A stretch of 64,000 bases of DNA from Chitinophagaceae bacterium UBA4411 (GTDB lineage: Bacteria > Bacteroidota > Bacteroidia > Chitinophagales > Chitinophagaceae), in the NCBI GenBank assembly GCA_002400415.1, contig DGQP01000009.1:248001-312000 (forward strand), written 5' to 3'. Below the pieces are notes generated by a model that was given only the letters and a program-made list of their open reading frames with translations, was not told where the DNA came from and did not search any database. Of this stretch, positions 61,428 through 64,000 are shown in pieces (the first letter of the stretch is position 1; each line of letters opens with the position of its first letter). The position numbers and the translations under genes were made by a program.

Positions 61428-63404
61428 ATGAAGCAATTACTGGTAATAGTACTTAACCTGCTGTTTTCAGTAAACCTGTTTTCTCAGCGGTCTTTTTTAT
61501 TGTATTCACCGGATTCTTCTCTTCATTTACTGGTAAATATTCAGGATAAACTTTCATGGGCTTTGTATGCCGGTGATCAGCTGCTCACACAATCAGCTTC
61601 GGTTGATATTGAAATCGGGGGACAGGGAAAGATGTCGGATAAACTCATGATTTCAGATTCACGAATCAGTTCATTGAAGGAAACGCTGTCCGTTCCTGTT
61701 CCTTACCGTAAAAAAACAATCATTGAAAGCTATAATCAGTTAATGATTGTTTTCAGAAGTCCATTTGCCATTCAGTTCAGGATGTATAATGAAGGAATGG
61801 CCTACCGGATTGAAGCTGATCCCGTTTTTGCAGATACTGCTTTTGTAAAAAGTGAGAATGTATTATTTGAGCTGGATGAAAATGCGGTGGTATGGTTTGC
61901 GCATATGGATAAACGACAAAACGTGGATCGTTTCCATACAAGTTTTGAAGCGGTATATAAAAAAGAGGCATTGAAGGATATTGCGGATACCATGCTTACC
62001 TATTCACCGCTTACAGTTTCTTTGCCGAATGGCTATCATCTCGGTATTTCCGATGCCAATTTGGTTGATTATCCTGGTATGTTTTTGGAAAAGAAAGGAA
62101 ATGCACTGCATGGGGTATTTGCAGCCTGGCCGGGAAAAGAAAAATTGATGGAGGGGGAATTTCCTCAATATGTTGTCGAGGAAAGGGCCGGTTATCTTGC
62201 AGCAATTAAGGGCAGACAATTTCTTCCATGGCGAGCGGTACTGGTTGCAAAAAAAGATATTGACCTGCCCGGTAATGACCTGCTCTGGCTGCTGGGGGAT
62301 AAATCAAAAATTACTGACCCTTCATGGATCCGGTATGGAAAAGGAACAGATGAGTGGATCACCGGAATCAACCTCTTTAATATCCCGTTTAAAGCGGGTA
62401 TAAATACAGCTACGTATAAATATTATATTGATTTTGCCAAACGGTTTGGTTTTGACCAGGTAATGCTGGATGCCGGCTGGAGTGATGTGAAAGATCTTTT
62501 TAAAATCAACCCGGCTATCGACATGAAGGAACTGGTTGCTTATGCTGGTAAAAAAAATATCCGGTTGATGTTGTGGACACTTTGCTCCACGCTGGACAGG
62601 CAATTGGACAGTGCATTGACACAATTCAATAAATGGGGAATTACCTCCATTATGACTGATTTTATGGACCGTGATGATCAGCCGGTGGTCAATTTTTACC
62701 ACCGGGTTGCGAAAGCCTGTGCCAGGCATAAAATTTCGGTGATGTTCCATGGTGCTTTTCCGCCCAAGGGCTTTAACCGCACCTGGCCGAATGCCATCAC
62801 GAGTGAAGGGGTATTGGGAGCTGAATGGAATATCTGGAGTGAGCTGGCCACACCGGAACATAATGTTGCCATTGCTTATACCCGGATGCTGGCTGGGCCG
62901 CTGGATTATGAGCCGGGCTTATTATTGAATGCACAAAAAGATCAGTTCCGGCCTATTGGAAAAAACCCGATGAGTATCGGCACCCGTTGCCATCAACTGG
63001 CCATGTTTGTCGTATACGACAGCCCTTTACAGATATTCAGTGGCAATATCAGCCAGGGATTGAAGGAGCCAGCCTTCATGGAATTAGTAGGAGGTATCCC
63101 TGTTACCTGGGATGAGACGAAAATATTACAAGGAAAAATCGGCGAGTTTATTGTTACTGCCAGAAGAAAGGGGGATGACTGGTATGTGGCGGCATTGAAT
63201 AACAGTGAGCCAAGATCGATTCAACTGCAACTTGATTTTCTGGCTGCCGGGTACTATAAACTGACGATTTGTAAAGATGGGGTTAATGCATCTGATTATG
63301 GCAGTGATTATTCAATCAGCACTAAAACAACAGATAAAAAGGGGGAACAAACTATTCACCTGGCGCCGGGTGGAGGTTTTTTAATCAAAATTACCCCCCG
63401 GTGA
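61428..63404 (+). CDS. GH97 family glycoside hydrolase, probably retaining
   Basis: The 658-residue protein has a signal peptide (ending near LFSQ), the GH97 N-terminal beta-sandwich, a catalytic barrel (about 290-540) and a C-terminal beta domain. The barrel contains FGFDQVMLDAGWSD, GITSIMTDFMDRDDQ with Asp411, and ITSEGVLGAEWN with Glu460. An Asp in the TDFMDRD position is the pattern of retaining GH97 members (alpha-galactosidase type), whereas inverting SusB-type members use Glu residues. It would thus remove alpha-linked side sugars. It is the last gene of the run. Confidence 0.92.
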   Translation: MKQLLVIVLNLLFSVNLFSQRSFLLYSPDSSLHLLVNIQDKLSWALYAGDQLLTQSASVDIEIGGQGKMSDKLMISDSRISSLKETLSVPVPYRKKTIIESYNQLMIVFRSPFAIQFRMYNEGMAYRIEADPVFADTAFVKSENVLFELDENAVVWFAHMDKRQNVDRFHTSFEAVYKKEALKDIADTMLTYSPLTVSLPNGYHLGISDANLVDYPGMFLEKKGNALHGVFAAWPGKEKLMEGEFPQYVVEERAGYLAAIKGRQFLPWRAVLVAKKDIDLPGNDLLWLLGDKSKITDPSWIRYGKGTDEWITGINLFNIPFKAGINTATYKYYIDFAKRFGFDQVMLDAGWSDVKDLFKINPAIDMKELVAYAGKKNIRLMLWTLCSTLDRQLDSALTQFNKWGITSIMTDFMDRDDQPVVNFYHRVAKACARHKISVMFHGAFPPKGFNRTWPNAITSEGVLGAEWNIWSELATPEHNVAIAYTRMLAGPLDYEPGLLLNAQKDQFRPIGKNPMSIGTRCHQLAMFVVYDSPLQIFSGNISQGLKEPAFMELVGGIPVTWDETKILQGKIGEFIVTARRKGDDWYVAALNNSEPRSIQLQLDFLAAGYYKLTICKDGVNASDYGSDYSISTKTTDKKGEQTIHLAPGGGFLIKITPR

Positions 63405-63449
63405 TTATATAATTTATTTCCAACAAGTACAATTAAGGATGCTCCGCTG

Positions 63450-63479
63450 CCGGGGTTTTACTATGCTCCAGTAACCCGG
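63450..63479 (+). terminator. Possible hairpin after the GH97 gene
   Basis: CCGGGGTTTTAC and GTAACCCGG can pair with mismatches around a 9-nt loop, 46 bp after the stop codon. There is no T-run, so it is only a weak terminator candidate. The rest of the 63405-63574 gap shows no gene. Confidence 0.3.
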
Positions 63480-63574
63480 ATAATGAAAGTAAATAGATGG
63501 GATGAAGGTAAAAAACTAAACAGTCAGGGGTTATTTCTGCCAAATTCTTTACTTTTATTTCTGCTTGCTTACTG

Positions 63575-64000
63575 ATGCTCAATAATTACAGGACATACGG
63601 AGAAAATGAATTGCTTTCCCTGATGGCCCGGGATGATAAAGCTGCTTTCACAGAATTATACGACCGGTTCTGGAAAAAATTATTTGTAATCGCCTTCAAC
63701 CGCATCAAAGACAAACAATCTGCTGAAGATATTGTGCATGATGTTTTTTCCGGTTTATGGAATAACCGGACAAGGTCAGACATTGGCCAATTGGAAAATT
63801 ATCTCGCAGTTGCTGTTCGGTATGCAGTTTTCTCAATGATAAAGAAAAAAGCCAGGGCCCGGAAAATAGAACAGCATCTTGCCGGTTCTACTGTTGTCGA
63901 AATGCCGGTGGAAACCTCCCTGCATTATAAGAAAGTCCTCGAGTTGGTAAAGACAGAAGTGGAGCATCTGCCCGAAAAATGCCGCATTATCTTCAAATAC
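63575..64000 (+). CDS. Second ECF sigma factor (truncated by window end)
   Basis: The frame starts at an ATG at 63575 and stays open to the end of the window (142 codons). The product has sigma region 2 (ELYDRFWKKLFVIAFNRIKDKQSAEDIVHDVFSGLWNN), NYLAVAVRYAVFSMIKKKAR, and the start of region 4 (VEHLPEKCRIIFKY). It is a Bacteroidota ECF sigma factor, similar in type to the one at 25065 but not a close copy. It probably begins another FecR/SusC-type locus to the right of the window. Confidence 0.92.
   Translation, partial: MLNNYRTYGENELLSLMARDDKAAFTELYDRFWKKLFVIAFNRIKDKQSAEDIVHDVFSGLWNNRTRSDIGQLENYLAVAVRYAVFSMIKKKARARKIEQHLAGSTVVEMPVETSLHYKKVLELVKTEVEHLPEKCRIIFKY

Noticed and set aside
1..64000. 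CRISPR arrays, insertion sequences or prophage genes
   Set aside because: No regularly spaced repeats, transposase, integrase or phage structural genes are visible.

Overview
The window looks like chromosomal DNA of a Bacteroidota member, most likely family Chitinophagaceae. The evidence is the SusC/SusD pair with an ECF sigma/FecR regulator, type IX secretion sorting domains (types A and B), the near absence of Shine-Dalgarno sequences, several matches to the TAnnTTTG promoter element, and three GH144-type glucanases. I see no insertion sequence, prophage or CRISPR array.

Region 1 (1-18.1 kb). A truncated TPR/membrane sensor gene (1-1289, minus) diverges from a run of 13 closely spaced plus-strand genes (1452-18067), every one starting with a signal peptide. 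The first encodes a cholesterol-dependent-cytolysin-like (CDC-like) protein without the usual cholesterol-binding tail. The others are secreted proteins that fall into small paralogous families: five with a PsbP/Mog1-like N-terminal domain (four of them followed by further domains, three by lipocalin-like repeats), and three with a shared roughly 400-residue domain, one of which carries a lectin-like tail. I do not recognise this cluster as a described system. Two 19-bp direct repeats lie in the divergent promoter region, next to a plausible promoter for the toxin-like gene. This region looks more A/T-rich than the rest.

Region 2 (18.2-25.0 kb). This is ordinary chromosome: a LamG protein with a type A sorting domain, an AAA ATPase of the DUF4143 type, tRNA-Asn, a Rieske protein, hflX, a small outer-membrane barrel and a tRNA with a CAT anticodon.

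Region 3 (25.0-63.4 kb). This is a large polysaccharide utilization locus (PUL). An ECF sigma factor and FecR anti-sigma precede a SusC receptor with a signalling (STN) domain, SusD, a LamG lipoprotein and an FG-GAP/UnbV lipoprotein. Then come two GH30 enzymes, three GH144 enzymes (with a type-B T9SS protein between two of them), a GH43-like enzyme, a GDSL esterase, a PhoD-like phosphoesterase, GH3 and GH97. Between the two enzyme groups lies a compact, partly overlapping metabolic operon: two Gfo/Idh/MocA oxidoreductases, an SDR, a ROK kinase, a SIS protein, a core MetE-like methyltransferase, an AgaI-like deaminase/isomerase, an UlaG-like metallo-hydrolase, DoxX and a GMC oxidoreductase. GH144 (beta-1,2) plus GH30/GH3 (beta-1,6 or beta-glucosidase) plus an esterase and a phosphodiesterase-like enzyme suggests a decorated beta-glucan, possibly the osmoregulated periplasmic glucans of other bacteria. 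That target is an inference.

The window ends inside a second ECF sigma gene (63575 onward), probably the start of another regulated locus.
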